Of a stretch of 11,954 nt of DNA, positions 6,219 through 11,954 are shown one piece after another (within the stretch, counting starts at the first letter, position 1; every line of letters starts with the position of its first letter). Source of the stretch: CAWBRT01 sp050015355. GTDB lineage: Bacteria > Acidobacteriota > Terriglobia > Terriglobales > Acidobacteriaceae. Where the stretch lies: assembly GCA_050015355.1 (NCBI GenBank), contig JBEKBO010000140.1:1-11954 (forward strand), written 5' to 3'. Below the pieces are notes generated by a model. The model had not been told where the DNA came from. It saw nothing but the letters and a program-made list of their open reading frames with translations, and did no database searches. A program made the position numbers and the translations under genes.

Positions 6219-6318
6219 AAGTGTCATTCTGAGCGAGCATGGCGAGCGAAGTTGAGGCGCGAGGCGGCGTCTGAGCCGCCTGCCGAAATCCTGAGCGAAG
6301 CGAAGGAACTCAGCAGGC
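6219..6318. repeat. Interspersed repeat related to the TGTCAT palindromes (copy 3)
   Basis: AAGTGTCATTCTGAGCGAG begins 8 bases after the cyclase stop codon and matches the outer part of the copy at 1433. A second CCTGAGCGAAGCGAAGGAA block follows in the same orientation at about 6290, so the copy is rearranged rather than a simple palindrome. Between the blocks lies a perfect hairpin, AGGCGGC (6262-6268) with GCCGCCT (6275-6281). The element separates the convergent cyclase and zinc-ribbon genes. Confidence 0.7.
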
Positions 6319-6381
6319 GAACTTACGGTACAGCCTGCTACTGCAGCTGGTAGCGTGCCTCATAATCGTCGCGGTTCCGCG

Positions 6382-6552
6382 TCACTTTTTTTCGCCGGCG
6401 TCTTCTGCCTTCACGAACTCCCATCGGCCACGGCCGCACAGGTTCTTGCAGGTGGGAAGCTGCTCACCGGCCTTGAACTGCACCGGGGTCTTGCAGACAC
6501 TGCACCAATAAATGCCCGATTGGGGCGCTTCGGTTCCGGGTGCGAAAGTCAT
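6382..6552 (-). CDS. Small zinc-ribbon protein, 56 residues
   Basis: A short minus-strand gene. The protein begins MTFAPGTEAPQSGIYWCSVC and carries two knuckles: Cys17-x2-Cys20 and Cys35-x3-Cys39 (CKNLC), spaced as in a rubredoxin-like zinc ribbon, followed by WEFVKAED and a charged tail. The opening layout (GxxAPxSGxYxCxVC) resembles small bacterial zinc-ribbon proteins of unknown function. The ATG at 6550-6552 has GGAG 7 bases upstream. The T-rich run at 6386-6392 encodes the EKK end. The gene lies 103 bases downstream of ydcF on the same strand, so it may be read from the tsaC-ydcF transcript or from a weak promoter at 6594-6622. The reading frame is secure because all four Cys, the binding site and the stop agree; the function is unknown. 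Confidence 0.8.
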   Translation of the reverse strand: MTFAPGTEAPQSGIYWCSVCKTPVQFKAGEQLPTCKNLCGRGRWEFVKAEDAGEKK

Positions 6553-6593
6553 TCATCGACTCCAAGAAATATCTGTTCTAGGTCAGCAGTCCG

Positions 6594-6622
6594 ATGGTAA
6601 ATGCCCGAGCCGTTTCCGCCAA
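6594..6622 (-). promoter_or_regulatory. Possible promoter of the zinc-ribbon gene
   Basis: On the minus strand TTGGCG (6617-6622), a 17-base spacer and TACCAT (6594-6599) form a moderate sigma-70-like pair. Initiation would fall near 6587, about 35 bases before the start codon. The -10 box has only four matches, so this is tentative. Confidence 0.28.
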
Positions 6623-6655
6623 ACAGGAGAGCCGCGCGAAACGATGCGGACATTC

Positions 6656-7303
6656 TCAGGCGGGGCGCACTCTCTGTGTCAGATAGCTGAAGGCCTCGCG
6701 CATGACGCGCATGACACTGAACCACAGGCCGCGATAGGCAAGTGGACGCGGCGAGGCATAGGTCGTAATCCCCTGCCGCTGCATCAGCCGCTTGATTCGG
6801 TAGAGATGATAGGGGTCGCTGACGACAACGCAGGTGCGCATATTGTTGGCGCGCATGATGACGGCGACGCGCTCAGCGGATTCGGCGGTGCTCCCGCCCT
6901 GGGTTTCGGCAATCAGATGACGTTCGCCGATGCCGCGGGCCGACAGATAATCGCGGCCGACGCCGCCCTCGCTGAACTTCGGATCGCGCCCTGACCCGCC
7001 CGTGATGATCAGATACGGAGCTATTCCCCGGCTGTAGAGCGTGATCGCATGGTCGAGCCTGGCCCGGAAGACTGGAGAGGGGCGGCCCGCATATTCCGCC
7101 GCGCCGAAGACAATGATGACGTCGGCCGGTTGAGCCTCATCACGGCGGGACTGCCAGACGATGGCGAAACAGATGAGCAGATAATAGCCGGCGATGAGGC
7201 CCAGAATGACCCAGACGATCCGCAGCCTCCAGCGGACGGAAGCGCTTTTCGGCTCATGCGAATGCAATTGCGGTGCCGGCCGGGAACTCGCCTCCGCGCT
7301 CAT
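6656..7303 (-). CDS. YdcF/SanA-like DUF218 membrane-anchored protein
   Basis: A 215-residue protein with a cytoplasmic N-terminal stretch, one transmembrane helix at about residues 29-50 (IVWVILGLIAGYYLLICFAIVW) and a DUF218 domain. Domain motifs are ADVIIVFGAAEYAGRPSPVFRARLD-like at the start, LIITGGSGRDPKFSEG, the Glu-containing TAESAERV, and VVVSDPYHLYRIKRL. DUF218 proteins such as YdcF, SanA and ElyC are linked to envelope functions, and some bind nucleotide-like ligands; the enzymatic role is not settled. Its ATG overlaps the stop of tsaC by 4 bases (ATGA) with CGGAG just upstream, so translation is likely coupled. The pairing with tsaC may be only organisational. Confidence 0.85.
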   Translation of the reverse strand: MSAEASSRPAPQLHSHEPKSASVRWRLRIVWVILGLIAGYYLLICFAIVWQSRRDEAQPADVIIVFGAAEYAGRPSPVFRARLDHAITLYSRGIAPYLIITGGSGRDPKFSEGGVGRDYLSARGIGERHLIAETQGGSTAESAERVAVIMRANNMRTCVVVSDPYHLYRIKRLMQRQGITTYASPRPLAYRGLWFSVMRVMREAFSYLTQRVRPA

Positions 7304-7947
7304 TGGTCTCCGAGGATCTCCTCAATTTTCTGGGCCGGAACGGCTCCCTCGCGCATGATTCTCCAGCGGCGCCCGGAGTCGAACAAGCCGACGATCGTCG
7401 AAAGCGTCGATAAAGGAGATGGGCCGCCGTCGACAATGATCGGAAGCGCCCCCTCGAATTGCAGTCTCACGGCTTCGGCGTTGGTGCATTCGGGCGCGCC
7501 GTGCAAATTGGCGGAGGTCGCGGTGACGGGAACGCCGGCGGCACGAATGACGGCAATCGCGATCTCCGATGCGGGAATGCGAACGGCAATGTTGCCGGTA
7601 TTGGCCGTGACCTTGAGCGGCAGCGTCGCCGACGCCGGAACCACCAGCGTCAGAGGCCCCGGCCAGAATTTTTCGGCCAGGAGATAGAACTCGTCCGGGA
7701 GAGGTTTGGCGAGGTACTCGGCTTGCTCGACGCTCTCGATCAACAGCGAAAGCGGTTTATGGCGGTTGCGAGACTTGATCTCATAAATGCGATCAACTGC
7801 GCGGAGGTTGAACGGATCGGCGGCCAATCCGTAAAACGTGTCGGTGGGCATGCCTAGGACCTGCCCCTGCCGTATATGCTCCGCCGCATAAGTAACCAGC
7901 GACGGCTCGGGTTCGTGAGCATTGATCTTCAGTATTTCGGGATGCAC
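7300..7947 (-). CDS. tsaC: L-threonylcarbamoyladenylate synthase (TsaC/Sua5/YrdC family)
   Basis: This enzyme uses threonine, bicarbonate and ATP to make threonylcarbamoyl-AMP, the first step of t6A37 tRNA modification. The 215-residue protein is one YrdC domain, without the extra C-terminal Sua5 domain. Visible motifs: GMPTDTFYGLAADPFN (about 32-47), IYEIKSRNRHKPLSLLI with the conserved KxR and KPL, FWPGPLTLVV, and VTATSANLHG, the SAN motif of the ATP site. The start is GTG (7945-7947), chosen because AGGAA lies 8 bases upstream and the protein begins at the usual place before the domain. The 3' end overlaps ydcF by 4 bases. A perfect hairpin (7981-8011) sits in its probable leader. Assignment is secure; whether it is the sole tsaC of the genome cannot be seen. 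Confidence 0.93.
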   Translation of the reverse strand: MHPEILKINAHEPEPSLVTYAAEHIRQGQVLGMPTDTFYGLAADPFNLRAVDRIYEIKSRNRHKPLSLLIESVEQAEYLAKPLPDEFYLLAEKFWPGPLTLVVPASATLPLKVTANTGNIAVRIPASEIAIAVIRAAGVPVTATSANLHGAPECTNAEAVRLQFEGALPIIVDGGPSPLSTLSTIVGLFDSGRRWRIMREGAVPAQKIEEILGDQ

Positions 7948-7980
7948 CCGTGCGTTTCCTTTGCGTGCGATGAACTAGCA

Positions 7981-8011
7981 CCCCAGCAAGCCAAATAAGG
8001 GCTTGCTGGGG
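7981..8011 (-). promoter_or_regulatory. Perfect 12-base-pair hairpin in the tsaC leader
   Basis: CCCCAGCAAGCC (7981-7992) and GGCTTGCTGGGG (8000-8011) are exact complements around a 7-base loop. It ends 33 bases before the tsaC start on the minus strand. No T-tract follows in either direction, so it does not look like an ordinary terminator; an mRNA-stabilising or regulatory 5' hairpin is possible. Confidence 0.45.
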
Positions 8012-8257
8012 GCCCCGCCAAGCCACTGAAAACTCGAAATCGCGTCTGAAAAGCAAACCCCTTGCGGGCCAAAAGCCGCCGGGATGATTATCATAAAGCA
8101 CTTGTGCGCTGCGGCGGAAACCCGTTCGCAAAAAGCCGCCAATCCGGACTCTTCCAGCGGCCCGCCAGGGCGAGCGAACAGTAGCATATCGCACATTCAG
8201 CCGCAAGCAGCAGGCAATCGCCCCAACACGCCAACTGCGGCGCGCGCCGGGCACCCC

Positions 8258-8293
8258 GGCCCGCAGGTGCCTGCCGGGCCCCCGGCGTATGAT
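8258..8293 (+). promoter_or_regulatory. GC-rich hairpin and -10 box before the RNA methyltransferase gene
   Basis: GGCCCGCAGG (8258-8267) pairs with CCTGCCGGGCC (8270-8280) with one bulged base. TATGAT follows at 8288-8293, 48 bases before the ATG at 8341. A -35 box at the right spacing would fall inside the hairpin and is not recognisable, so the promoter rests on the -10 alone. Confidence 0.3.
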
Positions 8294-8340
8294 GTGAAGG
8301 CCGGCACTAGCTGGAGCGAGATTCGCGCCGCCTCTTACCC

Positions 8341-9168
8341 ATGAACGGCTTAAAAGACCGCCTGAGACAGGTTAGCAGTAAAGAGAACGTCCTCGTCAAG
8401 GAGCTTCGGCACAGCTTTACTCAGGCCGCACTCACCGAAGACGGCTATTGTGCCATCGAAGGAGTACGTCTGCTGGAGGAGGCCCTGCGCAGCGGGCTGC
8501 GCGTCAAGGCTGTTTTCTTCAGCCAATCGGCCCGGGAACGCGCCAACCGGCTGCTGCCGCAGATTAGCACGCACGCCGACACGCTGCTGCTGCCGGACGC
8601 GGTTTTCCGCAGCGCCGTCGCCACCGAGACTCCGCAGGGAGTGGCTGCCCTGGTGAAGCTGAAAACCTTTGCCTTCGCCGATCTGTTGGGCAACAATCCA
8701 CTGCTCCTGGGAGCCGCCGGTGTGCAGGACCCCGGGAATCTCGGCACCATCATCCGTTCCGCCGAGGCGATGGGCGCATCCGGGGTTTTGACCATGGAGG
8801 GGACGGTCCACGCCATCAACCCGAAGGTCATCCGCGCTTCGGCCGGTTCCCTGTTCCGTTTGCCGGTAGTAAAAATGGACTCGGCGGAGGCGGTGCGGAA
8901 CCTTCGCGATCAGGGAGCAAGAATCCTGGCCACGTCTTCCCACAAGGGCATTCCGCTGGACGAAGCCGACCTGACGGAGGCTTGCTGCATCTTTGTCGGC
9001 AGCGAAGGCGCGGGCATTTCCAAAGAGCTGATTGCCGAAGCCGACGAGGTGATCGCAATTCCACACTCGGAGCGAGTGGAGTCGCTGAACGCAGGGGTCG
9101 CGGCCTCCATCATCTTGTACGAAGCAGCCCGGCAACGCCGGACAGCCGCACGGATTCAGGACGAATGA
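8341..9168 (+). CDS. SpoU/TrmH family RNA 2'-O-methyltransferase
   Basis: A 275-residue SPOUT-class enzyme that should transfer a methyl group from S-adenosylmethionine to a ribose 2'-OH in rRNA or tRNA. The N-terminal part (about 1-105) resembles the substrate-binding domain of RlmB/TsnR-type enzymes (CAIEGVRLLEEAL, ETPQGVAALVK). The catalytic domain shows the three SpoU motifs: motif 1 QDPGNLGTIIRSAEAMGA with Asn133 and the catalytic Arg139, motif 2 IFVGSEGAGIS (about 217-227), and motif 3 IPHSERVESLNAGVAASIILYEA near the end, which form the trefoil-knot cofactor site. No strong ribosome binding site precedes the ATG, but no better in-frame start fits the domain. Its stop overlaps the rarA start by 4 bases. 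The exact RNA position modified cannot be told from sequence. Confidence 0.9.
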   Translation: MNGLKDRLRQVSSKENVLVKELRHSFTQAALTEDGYCAIEGVRLLEEALRSGLRVKAVFFSQSARERANRLLPQISTHADTLLLPDAVFRSAVATETPQGVAALVKLKTFAFADLLGNNPLLLGAAGVQDPGNLGTIIRSAEAMGASGVLTMEGTVHAINPKVIRASAGSLFRLPVVKMDSAEAVRNLRDQGARILATSSHKGIPLDEADLTEACCIFVGSEGAGISKELIAEADEVIAIPHSERVESLNAGVAASIILYEAARQRRTAARIQDE

Positions 9169-10523
9169 GTCTTTTTCGAGCCACTCCGAACCCGCAAGAA
9201 CCGGTCGACCGGACGCGACCGCTGGCCGTCCGCATGCGGCCACGCGATCTGGACGAGTTCGCCGGCCAGGAACACATCCTCGGTCCCGGCAAGCCGTTGC
9301 GCGTGCAGATAGAACACGACGATACCGGTTCGATTCTTTTTTGGGGTCCGCCCGGTGTGGGCAAAACAACGCTGGCGCAGATTATCGCCCATCGCACCCA
9401 GGCGGAGTTCATCGAGTTTTCGGCCGTGCTGACGGGGATCAAGGAAATCAAGCAGGTCATGGCCGATGCCGAAAAGGCGCGGAACTTCGGCACGCGGACA
9501 ATCGTCTTCATCGACGAAATTCACCGCTTCAACAAGGCTCAGCAGGACGCCTTTCTGCCGCACGTGGAAAAAGGAAACATCCGGCTGATTGGGGCGACCA
9601 CCGAGAATCCCTCTTTCGAAATCATCTCGGCCCTGCTCTCGCGCTGCCGTGTTTATGTTCTGCATCCGCTCACCGCGGAGCAGCTCATGGCGCTGATGCA
9701 GCGCGCGCTGGCGGACGCGGAACGCGGACTTGGACTTCTCCGGCTGACCGTGGAGCCTGCGGGACTGGAGCGCATTGCTGCTTATTCCAGCGGTGATGCC
9801 CGCAGCGCCTACAACGCGCTGGAGGTGGCCGCAACTCTCGCGGTGGAAGCCAATGGAGGCGCCAGCGGCGGTGTGATCACCGCCGCCATCGTCGAGAGCG
9901 CGTTGCAGAAGCGCGTGCTGCTCTACGACAAGGCCGGCGAGGAACACTACAACCTGATCTCCGCCCTGCACAAGTCCGTGCGCAACAGCGACCCGGATGC
10001 CGCCCTGTACTGGCTGGGGCGCATGCTGGAGGCCGGGGAAGATCCGCTCTTCGTCGTCCGGCGACTGGTCCGAATGGCGGTGGAGGACATCGGACTGGCC
10101 GACCCGCACGCACTCGAACTCGCGGTGGCGGCCCGCGACGCCGTCGATTTCATCGGCATGCCCGAAGGAAACCTGGCGCTGGCCGAGGCCGCCGTCTACC
10201 TGGCGCTGGCGCCGAAGTCGAATGCGCTGTACACGGCCTACCAGAATGTGCAGCGCGATGTCGCGGAGACAGCCGCCGAACCTGTGCCGCTGCACCTGCG
10301 CAACGCTCCTACCAGCCTGATGAAAAACCTTGGCTATGGCGAGGGATATCAGTACGCCCACAACCTGGACGACAAGATCGCCGACATGCAGTGCCTGCCG
10401 GACAATCTGAAGAATCGCGTCTACTACCATCCGACCGGCGAAGGCGTCGAAAAACGCATTCAGGAGCGCATGCAGATGCTGCGCGAGAGACGCGAGGCGG
10501 CGCGGCGCAAACGGCAGGAGTGA
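9165..10523 (+). CDS. rarA: Replication-associated recombination protein A (RarA/MgsA, AAA+ ATPase)
   Basis: A 452-residue AAA+ protein of the RarA/Mgs1/WRNIP1 family, related to clamp-loader subunits, which acts at stalled replication forks as a tetramer. The N-terminus has PLAVRMRPRDLDEFAGQEHILG, then Walker A GPPGVGKT (61-68), Walker B IVFIDEIHRFNK (113-124), sensor 1 LIGATTENPSFE, the arginine-finger region ALLSRCRVY and sensor 2 GDARSAYNALE. The C-terminal half carries YDKAGEEHYNLISALHKSVRNSDPDAALYWLGRML and the tail NLGYGEGYQYAHN, diagnostic of RarA rather than RuvB or DnaX. I start at the ATG at 9165, overlapping the methyltransferase stop (ATGA) with AGGA just before it; the open frame extends further upstream but there it is antisense-like read-through. 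Length is normal and no residues are missing. An insertion sequence lies 19 bases downstream. Confidence 0.96.
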   Translation: MSLFRATPNPQEPVDRTRPLAVRMRPRDLDEFAGQEHILGPGKPLRVQIEHDDTGSILFWGPPGVGKTTLAQIIAHRTQAEFIEFSAVLTGIKEIKQVMADAEKARNFGTRTIVFIDEIHRFNKAQQDAFLPHVEKGNIRLIGATTENPSFEIISALLSRCRVYVLHPLTAEQLMALMQRALADAERGLGLLRLTVEPAGLERIAAYSSGDARSAYNALEVAATLAVEANGGASGGVITAAIVESALQKRVLLYDKAGEEHYNLISALHKSVRNSDPDAALYWLGRMLEAGEDPLFVVRRLVRMAVEDIGLADPHALELAVAARDAVDFIGMPEGNLALAEAAVYLALAPKSNALYTAYQNVQRDVAETAAEPVPLHLRNAPTSLMKNLGYGEGYQYAHNLDDKIADMQCLPDNLKNRVYYHPTGEGVEKRIQERMQMLRERREAARRKRQE

Positions 10524-10542
10524 AACTGTCGATAAGGCGTCT

Positions 10543-10557
10543 ATAAGGACGAAGGCT
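10543..10557 (+). repeat. Inverted repeat at the transposase 3' side of the IS
   Basis: ATAAGGACGAAGGCT, the exact reverse complement of 11928-11942. It lies 19 bases after the rarA stop codon. Confidence 0.9.
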
Positions 10558-10846
10558 GTGTCAAGGACAGAGTTGTCCTGTGCAGTGTTTGTGACGCCGC
10601 GTGTTGGCCAGAGTTGGGTTGAGGACCAAGAGTTCCAAGCATCACGCTGAATCACCTGCGATGAAGCAATCGCTTCACCATCCATCTATGCGGTCTGAAC
10701 TGCGACCATGATTTTCCATGCGAACATCCAGCCGCCGGACCGGTGTGGAAGTGGAAAATGCGCGTGAGCGCCGTCTTCTGCACCGGTCAGTCTGGATGCG
10801 AGAGTGCCCATTCAATTTCCCGGTCTAGCTTCCGCCGACCACACCT
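10558..10846 (-). ncRNA. Candidate bridge RNA (seekRNA) region of the IS
   Basis: This non-coding end follows the transposase stop on the same strand. IS110/IS1111 elements are known to encode an RNA here that guides the transposase to target and donor DNA. Support seen: a possible closing stem GGTGTGG/CCACACC (10839-10845 with 10742-10748), hairpins TGAAGC/GCTTCA (10662-10677) and AGGACA/TGTCCT (10564-10579), and a 12-base segment (10808-10819) matching the flank at 11943-11954 at 11 positions, as a left target guide should. RNA boundaries, a right target guide and donor guides are not resolved; GGCGTC on the minus strand (10593-10598) is a weak right-guide candidate. Confidence 0.6.
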
Positions 10847-11866
10847 TCATCTCGGGCTGCCCTCGATGCGAGCGATCTCCGGATACGCTGTGTTGGTGCG
10901 CAGCATCCAGAACAATCGCACGGCTAATCTTCTTGCCGCAGCCACCTTGGCGACTCCCTTTGCCATGCGGTGACAGCGATGCTTGTACTGCTGGCGAAAT
11001 CCTGCATCCAGGCGGTTCACTGCTTGCACACTCTCGACCAGCAACATGCGCACAAACGAGTTCCCCTGCTTGCTGATCGATCCCAGGCGCCGCCGATTAC
11101 TTGAGCTTTTCTCGCTCGGAATCAGGCCGAGATAGCTCGCTACCTGCTTGCCGCGCTGGAATCGACTCACATCCCCTATTGTCAGAACATAGGCCAGGGC
11201 GGTGATCGGACCCACGCCGGGCTGCGTCATCAACAACTGCGCCCGCCGGTTCGCCTGGGCGGCACGCTCGACAGCCTCGTCGAGCTGACCAATCTGCGGA
11301 TTTAGGCCGCTGAGCAGGGTCAGCAGGTCTTGTCGGCGTTGCGCCGCCCAACCTTCCAGCGGCAACTCGCGTAAGGCTTTCTGGCCAGCTGCGCTCCACA
11401 GCTTCCGCTTCATCTGCACGCCCTTGTTCAGCATTAGATGATGCAGGCCGTTCTTGACCCGCACCCGGATGCCAACTAGCTTGTGGCGATGGATCAGCAA
11501 CTGCCGCAGATCGCGTTCGGCGGCACTTGGCCTCCACAGCCGCGGGAAGCGACCCTCCATCAATAGCTTTAGGATGTGCCCCGCATCACGCCGATCCGTC
11601 TTCTGCTTGCGCACGTAGCTGGCTCGGATCGCGGCTGCATCGCCAATCCAGACCTCATGCCCCAACCGCTCCAGAAGATCCTCGAACCACTGCGTGTTGC
11701 CACACGCTTCAAAGCCGACCAGGGCCGGCGAACTCAACTGGCGATAGAACCGCTCGGCTTCACCATGGCCATTCTCCAGCTTCAGCTCGCGAATCTCTCC
11801 CGTTTCTGAATCGAAAACTGCAACTTGTTGCCAACCAGGATGGAAATCACACCCTACAATAGTCAT
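10847..11866 (-). CDS. IS110-family transposase (DEDD RuvC-like recombinase)
   Basis: A 339-residue RNA-guided recombinase. The N-terminal RuvC-like domain carries the DEDD set: Asp7 (VGCDFH), Glu53 (VGFEACG), Asp91 and Asp94 (KTDRRDA). A coiled-coil-like middle follows, then the C-terminal IS116/IS110/IS902 domain with TQPGVGPITA (214-223), ASYLGLIPSEKSSS (243-256) and GSISKQGNSFVRMLL (from 262). The catalytic serine of the family should be within the Ser254-256 run. Length is usual and there is no frameshift, so the enzyme is probably active. The ATG at 11864-11866 has AGGAG 8 bases upstream, embedded in a possible inhibitory hairpin. Transcription runs towards the 3' end of rarA. Confidence 0.95.
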   Translation of the reverse strand: MTIVGCDFHPGWQQVAVFDSETGEIRELKLENGHGEAERFYRQLSSPALVGFEACGNTQWFEDLLERLGHEVWIGDAAAIRASYVRKQKTDRRDAGHILKLLMEGRFPRLWRPSAAERDLRQLLIHRHKLVGIRVRVKNGLHHLMLNKGVQMKRKLWSAAGQKALRELPLEGWAAQRRQDLLTLLSGLNPQIGQLDEAVERAAQANRRAQLLMTQPGVGPITALAYVLTIGDVSRFQRGKQVASYLGLIPSEKSSSNRRRLGSISKQGNSFVRMLLVESVQAVNRLDAGFRQQYKHRCHRMAKGVAKVAAARRLAVRLFWMLRTNTAYPEIARIEGSPR

Positions 11867-11934
11867 GAAGGCTTCTCCTGACCCGGATGCTCTTGTTCCT
11901 CAAACAATGAACATACAGGTCGCTAGAAGCCTTC
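11867..11934 (-). promoter_or_regulatory. Inverted repeat covering the transposase ribosome binding site
   Basis: GAAGGCTTCT (11867-11876) and AGAAGCCTTC (11925-11934) are exact complements. The first arm lies between the AGGAG and the ATG of the transposase; the second overlaps the terminal inverted repeat. An RNA entering from outside the IS would contain both arms and could hide the start site, whereas an RNA starting inside would not. Confidence 0.5.
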
Positions 11935-11942
11935 GTCCTTAT
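11928..11942 (-). repeat. Inverted repeat at the transposase 5' side of the IS
   Basis: AGCCTTCGTCCTTAT, the exact reverse complement of 10543-10557. Only 12 bases of flanking DNA remain before the end of the window. Confidence 0.9.
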
Positions 11943-11954
11943 CCAATCAATTTC

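Larger units (their letters stand above)
7948..8340. other. Divergent intergenic region between tsaC and the RNA methyltransferase gene
   Basis: About 390 bases that should carry promoters for both directions. I find a perfect 12-base hairpin near tsaC, the small palindrome ATGATTATCAT at about 8084-8094, a GC-rich hairpin at 8258-8280 and a good -10 box TATGAT at 8288-8293 pointing to the methyltransferase gene. A 73-codon open frame on the minus strand (7975-8196) has no family features and I do not call it. Confidence 0.55.
10543..11942 (-). mobile_element. IS110-family insertion sequence, IS1111-type
   Basis: About 1.4 kb bounded by perfect 15-base inverted repeats (10543-10557 and 11928-11942) and containing one DEDD transposase. 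The transposase has a short 5' side (about 75 bases) and a long 3' non-coding side (about 290 bases). Subterminal inverted repeats with a long 3' end are the known marks of the IS1111 subgroup, whose true ends lie a few bases outside the repeats. No target duplication is expected or seen. The element appears complete and inserted directly behind rarA. Confidence 0.88.

Noticed and set aside
1433..6318. The recurring TGTCAT repeats as a CRISPR or attachment-site system
   Set aside because: They are dispersed palindromes at three separate loci with different inner arms, without regular spacers or an integrase.
6512..6994. A 160-codon plus-strand frame opposite ydcF and the zinc-ribbon gene
   Set aside because: It has no motifs; the minus-strand genes here have domain signatures and ribosome binding sites.
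7975..8196. A 73-codon minus-strand frame just upstream of tsaC
   Set aside because: Its end runs through the perfect 12-base hairpin, it has no clear ribosome binding site and no family resemblance. It could only be revived by conservation data.
8350..9369. A 339-codon minus-strand frame opposite the RNA methyltransferase
   Set aside because: It is a shadow of a gene with all three SpoU motifs; there is no ribosome binding site or domain.
9156..10685. A 509-codon open frame on the minus strand opposite rarA
   Set aside because: It mirrors rarA codon by codon, is rich in Arg, His, Gln and Val as expected of antisense to GC-rich coding DNA, and has no recognisable domain, whereas rarA shows all its motifs.
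10543..11942. The IS as a defective remnant
   Set aside because: The transposase has normal length, an intact DEDD set, a good ribosome binding site and both inverted repeats perfect.

Overview
The window looks like chromosomal DNA from a GC-rich soil or sediment bacterium, most likely an Acidobacteriota (Terriglobia-type) genome. This is an inference from three things. One is the lipoprotein whose mature N-terminus reads CGGTYRP ahead of YVTN-type repeats. Another is the interspersed palindromes built on TGTCATCCTGAGCGGAGCG-like arms. The third is the mix of bacterial Ku, CheX and a DUF92 membrane protein. No rRNA or tRNA marker is present to prove it.

Left part (1-1400): the tail of a chemosensory operon on the + strand, with the end of CheB (methylesterase), a CheY receiver and a CheX CheY-P phosphatase, closed by a clear intrinsic terminator. 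A long palindromic repeat then separates it from a convergent minus-strand pair: ku (NHEJ end-binding) and, downstream of it with its own probable promoter, a beta-propeller lipoprotein (1565-3903).

Middle (3904-6640): a 380-base divergent intergenic region with two foldable segments, then a DUF92 membrane protein and a cyclase/kynurenine-formamidase-like metal hydrolase, both on the + strand. The gap between them holds a 14-base tandem repeat, two strong hairpins (the second a terminator) and another palindromic repeat. A 56-residue zinc-ribbon protein on the minus strand (6382-6552) is too short for ordinary ORF filters but has an excellent ribosome binding site and four cysteines. It lies downstream of a tsaC-ydcF pair (threonylcarbamoyl-AMP synthase and DUF218 membrane protein) whose ORFs overlap by 4 bases.

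Right part (8341-11954): a SpoU/TrmH RNA methyltransferase gene overlaps rarA (AAA+ replication-recombination factor) by 4 bases. Nineteen bases after rarA begins an IS110-family, IS1111-type insertion sequence with perfect 15-base inverted repeats. Its 3' non-coding end is about 290 bases long, the place where this group encodes a bridge RNA (seekRNA). Inside it is a 12-base segment that matches the DNA flanking the far end of the element at 11 of 12 positions, in the orientation expected of a target guide. This is the most interesting observation in the window. The transposase ribosome binding site also lies in one arm of a 10-base inverted repeat that could silence read-through mRNA.

The rest is ordinary housekeeping and accessory content. 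I see no CRISPR array, tRNA, rRNA or prophage.
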